The notes under the pieces: generated by a model
Database searches by the model: none
What the model was told of the DNA's origin: nothing
What the model saw: the letters and a program-made list of their open reading frames with translations, nothing else
Source: Paenibacillus planticolens
GTDB taxonomy: Bacteria > Bacillota > Bacilli > Paenibacillales > NBRC-103111
Assembly (NCBI RefSeq): GCF_013141725.1
Contig: NZ_WHNZ01000061.1
Coordinates: forward strand, 515,105 to 579,104
DNA: 64,000 bases
Reading direction: 5' to 3'
Made by a program: the position numbers and the translations under genes
Part shown: piece after piece, positions 34,299 through 41,509 of the stretch
Numbering within the stretch: position 1 is the stretch's first letter
Layout: each line of letters begins with the position of its first letter

Positions 34299-35159
34299 TT
34301 AGGATTTTAACAGGGTGTGGAGATCTTGAATGACTTTCGTCAGTTTCTCCGAGCAATCTTGATACATCTTCTTGGCTTCGGGATGCTCCGTGGATAAGGA
34401 ATACAGCTCAAGGTCCGCTTCACTTTTCTTCAGAGTGGCGAGTAGCGCAGGTCTTTCGCTCGGCTGAGGAACTTTCAGCTTGTCGTCATAAAGATCCACG
34501 GTCAATTCCCCATTGGTGTCCACTTGGCCAAAAAATACATTTTCCTTCGTTACTCCTAGCTTATCCAGTTCCGATTGCAGCCATCCTACGCCTTTGCCTG
34601 CCGCAGCAAGCGGTTCCCCCTGAATCTCGCCATCCATAATGACCGTGTGATTCGGTTTTTCCGTCATCATTTTCATCCCAAGATGTTTAGGTGTCAGGGG
34701 CTGCACGTCGCTTTTCAGCAAGATGCTTAAATCACCGCTCGATTCGAGCATGGCAAATTCCACATCCGCCAGCCGGAAAACACTTTTCGTCCGCAACTGC
34801 TCTAGAAGCTCGTCCCCTGTATATCTTTCTTTTTTCAAATTTTCCTCAAGCACTTTTCCGTCTTTAATAAGCACCGTGCCTTTTCCCTCGAACCATACGC
34901 GCAAAGTTTTGCTCTTAAGCGCCAAAATTTCCAATAAAAAGGGCACAAGACACCAGACTAATATAGCAATGACCCCATGAAAGAAGTTGCTTTCCACATC
35001 CGTTGAAATGACACCGGCTAAATCACCCAGCGTAATCCCAATGACATATTCAAAAAAAGTCAATTGAGATATCTGCTTCTTCCCCAGAATTCTTGTTAGT
35101 ACGAACAGAATACTTAGTGCGCTTAACGCTCTAATAATGATATGTACCCAATCTGCCAC
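34299..35159 (-). CDS. DUF421 membrane protein fused to a DUF1657-like C-terminal domain
   Basis: A 286-residue protein. Residues 1-85 hold three membrane helices with ISQLTFFEYVIGITLGDLAG; residues 90-230 form the YetF-like DUF421 soluble domain. The last 50 residues (about 237-286, LKKSEADLELYSLSTEHPEA) resemble the separate DUF1657 protein encoded across the divergent gap. DUF421 and DUF1657 proteins accompany SpoVAC-AD-AEb in the spoVA(2mob) type operon linked to spore heat resistance. GTG start with GAGGG 8 nt upstream. Here it leads the operon, unlike its usual place at the end. Confidence 0.9.
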   Translation of the reverse strand: MADWVHIIIRALSALSILFVLTRILGKKQISQLTFFEYVIGITLGDLAGVISTDVESNFFHGVIAILVWCLVPFLLEILALKSKTLRVWFEGKGTVLIKDGKVLEENLKKERYTGDELLEQLRTKSVFRLADVEFAMLESSGDLSILLKSDVQPLTPKHLGMKMMTEKPNHTVIMDGEIQGEPLAAAGKGVGWLQSELDKLGVTKENVFFGQVDTNGELTVDLYDDKLKVPQPSERPALLATLKKSEADLELYSLSTEHPEAKKMYQDCSEKLTKVIQDLHTLLKS

Positions 35160-35197
35160 TATCCGTTCCCTCTCTTTCCTAAAGCTTCAAACAAAGT

Positions 35198-35227
35198 CAT
35201 TATGCGCAAAATGAGACCTCGTTATCA
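35198..35227 (-). promoter_or_regulatory. Candidate sigma-G-type promoter of the spoVA-like operon
   Basis: On the minus strand TGATAA (35222-35227), 17 bp spacer, CATAATG (35198-35204), 38 bp before the DUF421 start. This resembles the forespore sigma-G class (TGAATA/CATAATA-like). Confidence 0.42.
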
Positions 35228-35349
35228 TTGAAATGATTTGTATTTAATTGTCAATTATGAGGAGGGAAAGTCGGGGTATATTAATGAGCGCAAACAAATG
35301 AAATCGTTATGTCCATTTGCTTGCTAATCCAACATGAAGAGGTGTCTAC

Positions 35350-35556
35350 ATGACTGTAGCTGCTCAAGTAAAAACGACCTTAGCTTCCCTCAAAAGCGCA
35401 CAAGCAAGCCTAGAGACCTTTGCGTTAAGCACGCAAAATCAAGAAGCTAAACAGCTCTATGAAACTGCCGCAATGGCCGCACAAGACATTGTTAATCAAG
35501 TCTCCTCCCGCGTACAGCAATTGGAAAACGAAGAACCTCAATACAAAGGGTTTTAA
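35350..35556 (+). CDS. DUF1657 domain protein
   Basis: A 68-residue helical protein with the segments LKSAQASLETFALSTQNQEA and LYETAAMAAQDIVNQVSSRV. DUF1657 proteins occur beside DUF421 and SpoVA genes in Bacillus spore operons and are linked to the spoVA(2mob) heat resistance element. It is divergent from the DUF421 gene. Start ATG with AAGAGG upstream. Function unknown, likely spore-related. A strong terminator follows. Confidence 0.9.
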   Translation: MTVAAQVKTTLASLKSAQASLETFALSTQNQEAKQLYETAAMAAQDIVNQVSSRVQQLENEEPQYKGF

Positions 35557-35569
35557 TTCAAAAACAAAA

Positions 35570-35617
35570 ACAGCCGGCAGTAACGAGACGATTCTCGTTA
35601 TACGGCTGTTTTGCTTT
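35570..35617. terminator. Bidirectional terminator between DUF1657 gene and the protease operon
   Basis: ACAGCCG (35570-35576) pairs with CGGCTGT (35603-35609), with an inner TAACGAG/CTCGTTA stem. The plus strand continues with TTTTGCTTTT and the minus strand with TTTTTGTTTTTG, so it can work in both directions. It overlaps the stop of the 26-residue peptide gene. Confidence 0.85.
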
Positions 35618-35697
35618 TACTGCACTATAAGGAGGATAAGGGAAAGCAGAACAAAAAGCACCAATATCAACAGTTTGAGCATATCATCTTTTGGCAT
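35617..35697 (-). CDS. Very small membrane peptide (26 residues)
   Basis: Function unknown. ATG at 35697 is preceded by GAGGAGCGGCTTT, a strong ribosome binding site at 7 nt. The peptide starts MPKDDMLKLL and continues as one hydrophobic helix (LILVLFVLLSLILLIV) ending VQ. It is the third gene after the papain-like protease gene on the same strand and ends within the operon terminator. Small single-helix peptides of this kind are common but rarely annotated; homology search is needed. Confidence 0.58.
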   Translation of the reverse strand: MPKDDMLKLLILVLFVLLSLILLIVQ

Positions 35698-35729
35698 AAA
35701 GCCGCTCCTCGTTTCTTATGAAATTTCGG

Positions 35730-35867
35730 TTATTGCAAGGGCTGTCCGGATGCTTTCCTCAGCTCATTGGCTAATCGGTGAAACTCTTCTCTTGCCTGCG
35801 GATCGTCCGTCGCCATATAGGCCGCAGATAAAAAGGCAATGATTTTATTAGCATCTTCAACACTCAT
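35730..35867 (-). CDS. Small hypothetical protein (45 residues)
   Basis: Function unknown. ATG at 35867 (or GTG directly before it) is preceded by GGAGGGG. The product MSVEDANKIIAFLSAAYMAT continues to a charged helical C terminus with ARELL-like character (AREEFHRLANELRKASG). Its start is 25 bp after the protease stop, so it belongs to the same transcript. Predicted helical throughout, no signal peptide. Confidence 0.62.
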   Translation of the reverse strand: MSVEDANKIIAFLSAAYMATDDPQAREEFHRLANELRKASGQPLQ

Positions 35868-35891
35868 CACAGCTTCATCCCCTCCAAGGCT

Positions 35892-36653
35892 TTATTTTCC
35901 AGTCCAATAATCAAATGTCAGCCCCTTGTTTTTGAAAAAGGAATAGGGCAAGTAGCAGTAGCCTTGATCCCCCCAGCCTTTTCCCCATGAATTGCGGGCG
36001 ATGACGACCCCCTGACCTTTCTTCTTGCCATCCTTGTAACCGACGGCCAGCATCGCATGACCACCTAGGAGCATTTCTGTTTTCCTGTTGGGATACGGGA
36101 TTCGTCCCGTTTGGGCAGCAGACGGGCTTTCAAATGAAGCATAGACCCATATCCCGAAAACGACAGGCTGACCGTCTGCCAATGCGGCTTTAATACCTGC
36201 CAAATCTTGAATGCGATGATAGCCGCCGATTCGGTAAGTTCCTGCGGTTTGCTCAGCCTCCGCATCAGGCTTATCTTTAAACTTGGCAATTTGATACGGC
36301 CATTCGCTTTCAGGACAAACACCGATTTTGTGCAGTACCTTCATCCCGTCGCGAACCGTTGCGCCAGAGTCCCGACTGACGGTACCTTCCAGCTTCCGCT
36401 CATGCCAATAGTGAAAAAGCCGCGATAGCCGCGGCGCTGAATCGCTTTCTTGACGCAGCCAATATTCTCGCAGTCCGCTTACGATGGCATTCGACGTGCA
36501 GGAACCTAAATTCCCTTGATTCACAATTGGAGAAAGCTTGCTGCGCAAGTCAACTTTACGCGGCAGCTGGGATTCCCTGACATAATTAACGCTTCGATAA
36601 AAATGATCGCGAAAATCACCCGGGTCCCGTTTTACCGTTAACTTCCTTTTCAC
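35892..36653 (-). CDS. Papain-like (C1 family) cysteine protease
   Basis: A 253-residue protease domain. The catalytic residues are visible: Gln46 and Cys52 in VNQGNLGSCTSNA, His199 in GGHAMLAVGY, and Asn221 in RNSWGKGWGDQGY. No signal peptide or propeptide is evident, so it is probably cytoplasmic or spore-directed. Bacterial C1A proteins of this short form are found in several Firmicutes. Start ATG is preceded by AAAGGTGAAAAGG. Adjacent to the spoVA-like operon on the far side of a terminator. Confidence 0.9.
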   Translation of the reverse strand: MKRKLTVKRDPGDFRDHFYRSVNYVRESQLPRKVDLRSKLSPIVNQGNLGSCTSNAIVSGLREYWLRQESDSAPRLSRLFHYWHERKLEGTVSRDSGATVRDGMKVLHKIGVCPESEWPYQIAKFKDKPDAEAEQTAGTYRIGGYHRIQDLAGIKAALADGQPVVFGIWVYASFESPSAAQTGRIPYPNRKTEMLLGGHAMLAVGYKDGKKKGQGVVIARNSWGKGWGDQGYCYLPYSFFKNKGLTFDYWTGK

Positions 36654-36785
36654 CTTTTTTCCTCCCCCATCGCCCGTTTGCGTAAATGTACTTTAGTGTA
36701 TTCACCCATAGGCTGGAGCGTGCGAGAAGCGCGAATAGGGGCAGCTGAATACTGGCTTACGTGGATTCGCCAGTAGAATATGCAG

Positions 36786-37075
36786 ATGGGATGGGGTAGA
36801 TTGCTGCATTTGAGTGGTCAGGTAGAAGAATGGAGTAGATTGTTGCACTCGTGTGGTCAGATAGATGGATAGAGTAGATTGTTAACTTGTGTGGTCAGGT
36901 AGATGGGATGGAGTAGATTGATTCACTTGTGTGGTCTGGTAGATGGGATGGAGTTGATTGTTGCACTTGTGTGGTCTGGTAGATGGATGAAGTAGATTGT
37001 TGCTCTTGTGCGGTCTGGTAGATAGGATGGAGTAGATTGTTGCACTTGCGGTCACGTCAGGTAAATGGGATGTGT
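36786..37075. repeat. Tandem repeat, about seven copies of a 39-40 bp unit
   Basis: The segment GTAGATTG (or one-base variants) recurs at 36796, 36835, 36874, 36913, 36953, 36992 and 37032, giving periods of 39, 39, 39, 40, 39 and 40 bp. Each unit carries TTGCACTTGTGTGGTC-like and GGTAGATGG-like segments. Units differ by point changes, so the array is not very recent. It lies in the 806 bp gene-free gap 36654-37459, directly before the palindrome array. Confidence 0.9.
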
Positions 37076-37098
37076 TGGAGTATATAATCGGCCCTAGG

Positions 37099-37280
37099 TT
37101 GCACATTGTACAACCATTTCTGCCAAATCTCGCTGTTACAGCAAGCTACGTTGTACTTTGTACAACGATTTCCCCATAAAACGGGGTATTGGACGCATGT
37201 TGAGCACATATCATTGTATTTCATACAATGAAGGGCTGCCAAACCTCCAAATAACCCCCATTTCATTGCACATAATGCAA
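37099..37280. repeat. Array of four 15-bp palindromes, copy B
   Basis: Palindromes at 37099-37113, 37151-37165, 37214-37228 and 37266-37280 follow TTGYA-N5-TRCAA, with start distances 52, 63 and 52 bp. The pattern matches copy A (16554-16734). The right flank of both copies shares GGATAGAC about 20 bp after the fourth palindrome. No gene is seen in the surrounding gap. Confidence 0.83.
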
Positions 37281-37459
37281 TATAGGCAGGAGAAAAGCCT
37301 GGATAGACACGCTCAATGCAGTAAACCCCAGCCCCAAATCGGCCCCCCCCCCTCATTCCATACGAACGCCCCTAATCCGCCTATTGTGACAGAATAACCA
37401 AAGAACCAGGCTATTCCATGTCTATCATAGACTGGTCCGCCCGGTTCCGTTAGAAAATA

Positions 37460-38572
37460 TTATCGAAGATAGCGCTGAAGTGGCTGTATTTGCTGCTTGA
37501 GAATGCATGCTGCGACTAATTCGGCGATAGCGATACCGCCTTTTTCTTGGAAATGCGTATTATCCTCTGCGCCTTTTGGGAAGTTCGGAAATTCGCCCGG
37601 CCATGCCCACATGAACAGGGATTTGGTTTCCTCAGGACCTAGCGATTCGAACAATTGCTTGCTCTCCTCAGCCAAATCGATCAGGAGAACGTCCTCTTCC
37701 TCCGCCAACTGTTTCATAGCGGTAGTATAGTCGCCATGCGTGTCGATGATTTTACTGTCGCTATCAAAAAATCTCCGCTGCACAGGCGTGACTAGAATGG
37801 GAACAGCTCCCCGCGTCCTGGCTTCATGAATATAAATCGCCAAATGCTCTTTATAGGTTGTAAAAGGAGATGTCGCCCGCTCCTCATCCAACTTCTGATC
37901 GTTATGCCCAAACTGGATGAACAAATAATCATTGGCATTGATTTTATCAAGAATGGGGGCGAACCGCCCTTCATTCAGGAAGCTTTTGGAGCTGCGGCCA
38001 GAGACCGCATAATTCGCTACCGCAGCGTCCGCTTTGATGAAAAGCGGGAGCATTTGCCCCCACCCCGTATAAGGATAACCATCCTGAGGCTGATCCGTTA
38101 CCGTGGAGTCACCGACCATGTACAATGTAGACGCTTGCGGAGCCGAAACGACCTCCAGCGCATTAATGCGCGGTGCTAAGCCTGAGAACGCCAGTCTCAA
38201 CTGTCCATCCTCCACGTGAACGCTAAAGCTGTTTGACACAAACTCTCCGGCAGCTGTGCGGCATTCTGAAAGCAAAAGTCTTCCCTGCCCCGCCTTCAAA
38301 CCTGTCGAAGTTGCCGTTATGAGGTCGCCCATTAACGTATGAATCGTGTAATTACCGATCGGCAAATCTACGGCGAACACAGCACCGACAGGAATGCAGA
38401 AGTCTCGACGAAGAACTTCGGGCCGTCCGCGATCCCGTTCGTATACCTCAGCACCACTCAGAAAGCCAAAACCATTCTTCTCATTATAAAATGCGCCCTG
38501 GCTAACTTTGGTATAGCCCTCCTTCACAGCGCTTTGTTCCGGTCCAAAATCAAATCGGAAATGTATGCTCAT
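37460..38572 (-). CDS. Rhamnogalacturonan acetylesterase (SGNH hydrolase, CE12-like)
   Basis: A 370-residue esterase. The C-terminal SGNH domain shows block I LYMVGDSTVTDQPQDGYPYT (nucleophile Ser), VSGRSSKSF, FIQFGHNDQK and the DNTHFQEKGGIAIAEL block V (Asp and His). Residues 1-135 form a separate beta-rich domain. It removes acetyl groups from rhamnogalacturonan I; B. subtilis YesT/RhgT are relatives. No signal peptide, so it acts on imported oligosaccharides or is exported otherwise. ATG at 38572 follows the GH105 gene stop by 11 bp. Confidence 0.88.
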   Translation of the reverse strand: MSIHFRFDFGPEQSAVKEGYTKVSQGAFYNEKNGFGFLSGAEVYERDRGRPEVLRRDFCIPVGAVFAVDLPIGNYTIHTLMGDLITATSTGLKAGQGRLLLSECRTAAGEFVSNSFSVHVEDGQLRLAFSGLAPRINALEVVSAPQASTLYMVGDSTVTDQPQDGYPYTGWGQMLPLFIKADAAVANYAVSGRSSKSFLNEGRFAPILDKINANDYLFIQFGHNDQKLDEERATSPFTTYKEHLAIYIHEARTRGAVPILVTPVQRRFFDSDSKIIDTHGDYTTAMKQLAEEEDVLLIDLAEESKQLFESLGPEETKSLFMWAWPGEFPNFPKGAEDNTHFQEKGGIAIAELVAACILKQQIQPLQRYLR

Positions 38573-38583
38573 CCCACGAACGC

Positions 38584-39609
38584 CTACCAGTCTCTGCGAT
38601 TCAGCAGTGAGGATAAGAAGGTGAGTCCCAACCCTTGCCCCCATCCTTGAATCCGCTTGTAAGGCACACCTTTGTACCCGTCAATATCCCGCATCACCGC
38701 AGTGCCGGCCGAAACGCCTGTGATCGTCCCGTCTTCGGAGATACGCGATAAGATGCCTTGGATCGATTTATTCGTATATTTATTATACAGCGGTCCGGCA
38801 CCGACTAAGGCAGCCGCGATCCCCGCCGAGCCCGATGTTTCCAGATAGGCATCCTTGTCCGTCAGGACGGTATGCCATAACCCGCTCTCGTCTTGCAATC
38901 GAACCAGAGCGCTCAATTGATCGCGCAGCGAGCCTTCAATAATCATGAAGGAAGGATGCGTCACATGCACGAGTCTCAAGGCGCGCGCCATTGTAATAGC
39001 CGCCCATGCATTGCCGCGGGCCCAATAGATGCCGGACATATGATTCTGCGCCAGATTGTCCCAGCCGTGATAATACAGGTTCGTCGCGGCATCCTGCAGC
39101 ACATTCTCATGACCGTGATACTGCTTCAAGCCATCTTCGAAATAATCCTCACGATTCAGCATTGATCCGATGCGAACCAGGAAATAGCCCGCCATGAACA
39201 TCGTATCCACCCATGCCTGCTCAGGAAAATTGTATGTTTCCGAGTTCACGGTATGTTGGAAAATGCCTTCCCCGAATCGCTCCGCTTCATGTTTCAAGAA
39301 GTCAGCCATTTGCGTAGCGATTTCCATATACCGGTCTTCGCCGGTTTCTTTGTACAGGGTCAGCAAGGAGTGGCCGATCGAGATGCCGTTGACGGATAAC
39401 TTGGGCAGCCCATCCTCCAGCTTCTCATCTACCCATTCTTTTAACAGGTGGAGATACTCTTCTTTGCCCGTAGCCTCATAAGCTTCTGTAACGCCATAGA
39501 AAGCTACGCCGCCAGGCCAGTCCCAATTAAAGTCCATACGGAACGTTCTATGAACAACACGGTCAATTACTTTACGGATTTCATCTGGATCGAATTGTAA
39601 GGCTGGCAT
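38584..39609 (-). CDS. Glycoside hydrolase family 105, unsaturated rhamnogalacturonyl hydrolase
   Basis: A 341-residue (alpha/alpha)6-barrel hydrolase. Characteristic segments are NFPEQAWVDTMFMAGYF, QNHMSGIYWARGNAWAAITM and SGLWHTVLTDKDAYLETSGS. GH105 enzymes hydrate the unsaturated uronyl residue left by pectin lyases; B. subtilis YesR and YteR are relatives. Cytoplasmic, consistent with action after ABC import. ATG at 39609 is preceded by CAGGGAGG and avoids a longer frame start in the permease gene. Confidence 0.92.
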   Translation of the reverse strand: MPALQFDPDEIRKVIDRVVHRTFRMDFNWDWPGGVAFYGVTEAYEATGKEEYLHLLKEWVDEKLEDGLPKLSVNGISIGHSLLTLYKETGEDRYMEIATQMADFLKHEAERFGEGIFQHTVNSETYNFPEQAWVDTMFMAGYFLVRIGSMLNREDYFEDGLKQYHGHENVLQDAATNLYYHGWDNLAQNHMSGIYWARGNAWAAITMARALRLVHVTHPSFMIIEGSLRDQLSALVRLQDESGLWHTVLTDKDAYLETSGSAGIAAALVGAGPLYNKYTNKSIQGILSRISEDGTITGVSAGTAVMRDIDGYKGVPYKRIQGWGQGLGLTFLSSLLNRRDW

Positions 39610-39662
39610 CTCTTCATTTCCTCCCTGTTGGTCGTTATTGGTTATATAAGCATTCATCTCCG

Positions 39663-40508
39663 TTACCCCTTCAAACCGCTCGTCGAGATTCCGTCAACGA
39701 TATATTTCTGGAAAATCATAAATACCACGAAAATCGGAACCAGCGATAACGTCGACATGGCAAACATCCCGCCCCAGTTGTTTAAGGACTCGCTGTCGAG
39801 GAATAGCTTAAGCGCCAGGGAAACCGGATACAGCTTGGCATTATTTAAATATAACAGCGGTGTGTAGAAATCGTCCCATCTCCAGTAGAAGGAAAAGATC
39901 GCAGACGTCACAAGAGCTGGAACGATAAGCGGGATGATGATTTTGTAGAAAATGCTGTACTTGCTGCAGCCGTCCATTTTGGCGGCTTCATCGAGTTCAG
40001 GCGGAATCGTGCGGATAAATTGCATAATCAGAAAGATAAAGAACGGAATCCCGAAAAATTGCGGCACAATAATCGGCTTGAAGCTCGATAACCAGCCAAT
40101 TTTGGCGAACAATATATATTGCGAAATGATCGTCACATCTTGAGGCAGCAGCAAGGTCAGCATGACCATGGAAAACCAGAACTTGCTTCCCGCAAAACGG
40201 ATACGCGCAAAGCCATATCCTACTAAAGCGGAGGAAGCTACCGCGCCGATCGTCGAAAGAATAACGATAATGAAACTATTTCTCATAAAGGTTGCAAACG
40301 TGATGCCTGCAAACCCCTTCCAACCTGTCACATAGTTGTTCCACTCAATCTTGCTGGGGATCAGTGAGGTGGCCGTCGTATAAATCTCATCGTTTGGCTT
40401 TAAGGAGCTGGCGACCAGCCATAGAATCGGATATATCGCTGTAATCGCGATGAGGCAGACGAACAGGTGATACAGCAATGTTTTCATATTTTTTGTGCGA
40501 AATACCAT
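39663..40508 (-). CDS. ABC sugar transporter permease (YesQ/LplC type)
   Basis: A 281-residue permease of the carbohydrate uptake (CUT1) family with six hydrophobic helices and the EAA-loop IPPELDEAAKMDGCSKYSIF, which contacts the ATPase. No ATP-binding gene is encoded in the cluster, so it probably shares a general MsmX-type ATPase as in Bacillus. Lies between the partner permease (12 bp gap) and the GH105 gene. Confidence 0.93.
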   Translation of the reverse strand: MVFRTKNMKTLLYHLFVCLIAITAIYPILWLVASSLKPNDEIYTTATSLIPSKIEWNNYVTGWKGFAGITFATFMRNSFIIVILSTIGAVASSALVGYGFARIRFAGSKFWFSMVMLTLLLPQDVTIISQYILFAKIGWLSSFKPIIVPQFFGIPFFIFLIMQFIRTIPPELDEAAKMDGCSKYSIFYKIIIPLIVPALVTSAIFSFYWRWDDFYTPLLYLNNAKLYPVSLALKLFLDSESLNNWGGMFAMSTLSLVPIFVVFMIFQKYIVDGISTSGLKG

Positions 40509-40520
40509 GTCAGATCCCTC

Positions 40521-41408
40521 CTAGCTCTCGTAATGAACCCAATATTTAGATGTTTTGAAAATAACCAAGGTAATGAGCCCGATTAAGATGAGCATAAACC
40601 ACGCCATAGCGGAGGCATAACCCATTTCGAAAAAGACGAAAGCCCGATGGAATAAATATAGCGAATACAGCAGTGTATTGTTCAGCGGACCGCCTTCGCC
40701 GTTGGAAATGATATAAGCCGGCGTGAAGGTCAGGAAGCCCGAAATCGTTTGCAGAATTAAATTAAACAGAATGATTGGACTTAACAAAGGCAGCGTGATA
40801 TGAAAAAACTTGCGCACAGGGCCTGCGCCGTCCACGCTGGCCGCTTCGTAATACGTGCCTGGAATATTTTTGAGTCCGGCAAGGAAAATAAGCATGGAAG
40901 AACCGAACTGCCAGACCGACAAGAGCACCAGTGTGCCAAGCGCGGTAGCCGGCAAACCGATCCAAGAGGTGGTGGTGTGGACACCTATACTGCCCAGGAA
41001 AGCATTGATAAGGCCTTTGTCCCCGAAAATTTGACGCCACATGATCGATACCGCTACGCTTCCGCCAATCAAAGACGGCAAGTAATACGTGGCCCGGTAT
41101 AGCCCGATTCCTTTGACCGCGCGGTTAAGCAGCATAGCTACCAGCAAGGCGATGATGAGCCGCATCGGGACGGACGTGAGCACATAAGTAAGCGTGACCC
41201 GAATCGAATCGATGATTTTGTCGTCATCCGTGAACATCTTCTGGTAGTTTGCAAATCCGACCCATCGCGGAGCTGACAATAAATCGTATTCTGTAAATGA
41301 AAAATACAGCGAAGAAAACATCGGAAACAGCGTGAAGATCAAAAAACCAAGAATGAAAGGCGAGACAAACACATAGCCGACTATGTGATCATTTTCACGT
41401 AGTTTCAT
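40521..41408 (-). CDS. ABC sugar transporter permease (YesP/LplB type)
   Basis: A 295-residue CUT1 permease with six helices and the EAA-loop YYEAASVDGAGPVRKFFHIT. Pairs with the second permease at 39663 to form the membrane channel. Begins MKLRENDHIVGYVFVSPFIL, typical of the family. A stable hairpin separates it from the binding-protein gene. Confidence 0.93.
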   Translation of the reverse strand: MKLRENDHIVGYVFVSPFILGFLIFTLFPMFSSLYFSFTEYDLLSAPRWVGFANYQKMFTDDDKIIDSIRVTLTYVLTSVPMRLIIALLVAMLLNRAVKGIGLYRATYYLPSLIGGSVAVSIMWRQIFGDKGLINAFLGSIGVHTTTSWIGLPATALGTLVLLSVWQFGSSMLIFLAGLKNIPGTYYEAASVDGAGPVRKFFHITLPLLSPIILFNLILQTISGFLTFTPAYIISNGEGGPLNNTLLYSLYLFHRAFVFFEMGYASAMAWFMLILIGLITLVIFKTSKYWVHYES

Positions 41409-41448
41409 AATTCCACTCCCTTAAGCTCGTCTATTTCTATCTATTTGG

Positions 41449-41473
41449 CGGGTGGCCGGTTAACAGCCACCCG
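41449..41473 (-). other. Intercistronic hairpin between binding-protein and permease genes
   Basis: An 8 bp stem (41449-41456 with 41466-41473, CGGGTGGC/GCCACCCG) with a 9-nt loop and no T run. It probably stabilises the binding-protein mRNA or lowers downstream permease expression, as in other binding-protein operons. Confidence 0.6.
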
Positions 41474-41509
41474 TTTGTACCCGCACAGCGTGTTGGAACG
41501 GACGGACGA

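Noticed and set aside
36786..37075. Insertion sequence or transposon end
   Set aside because: No transposase frame or terminal inverted repeats flank the tandem repeat.
36882..37106. Open frame on the minus strand across the tandem repeat
   Set aside because: A repetitive product (HLPD/RPHK-like units) arises from the 39-40 bp DNA repeat; no ribosome binding site.
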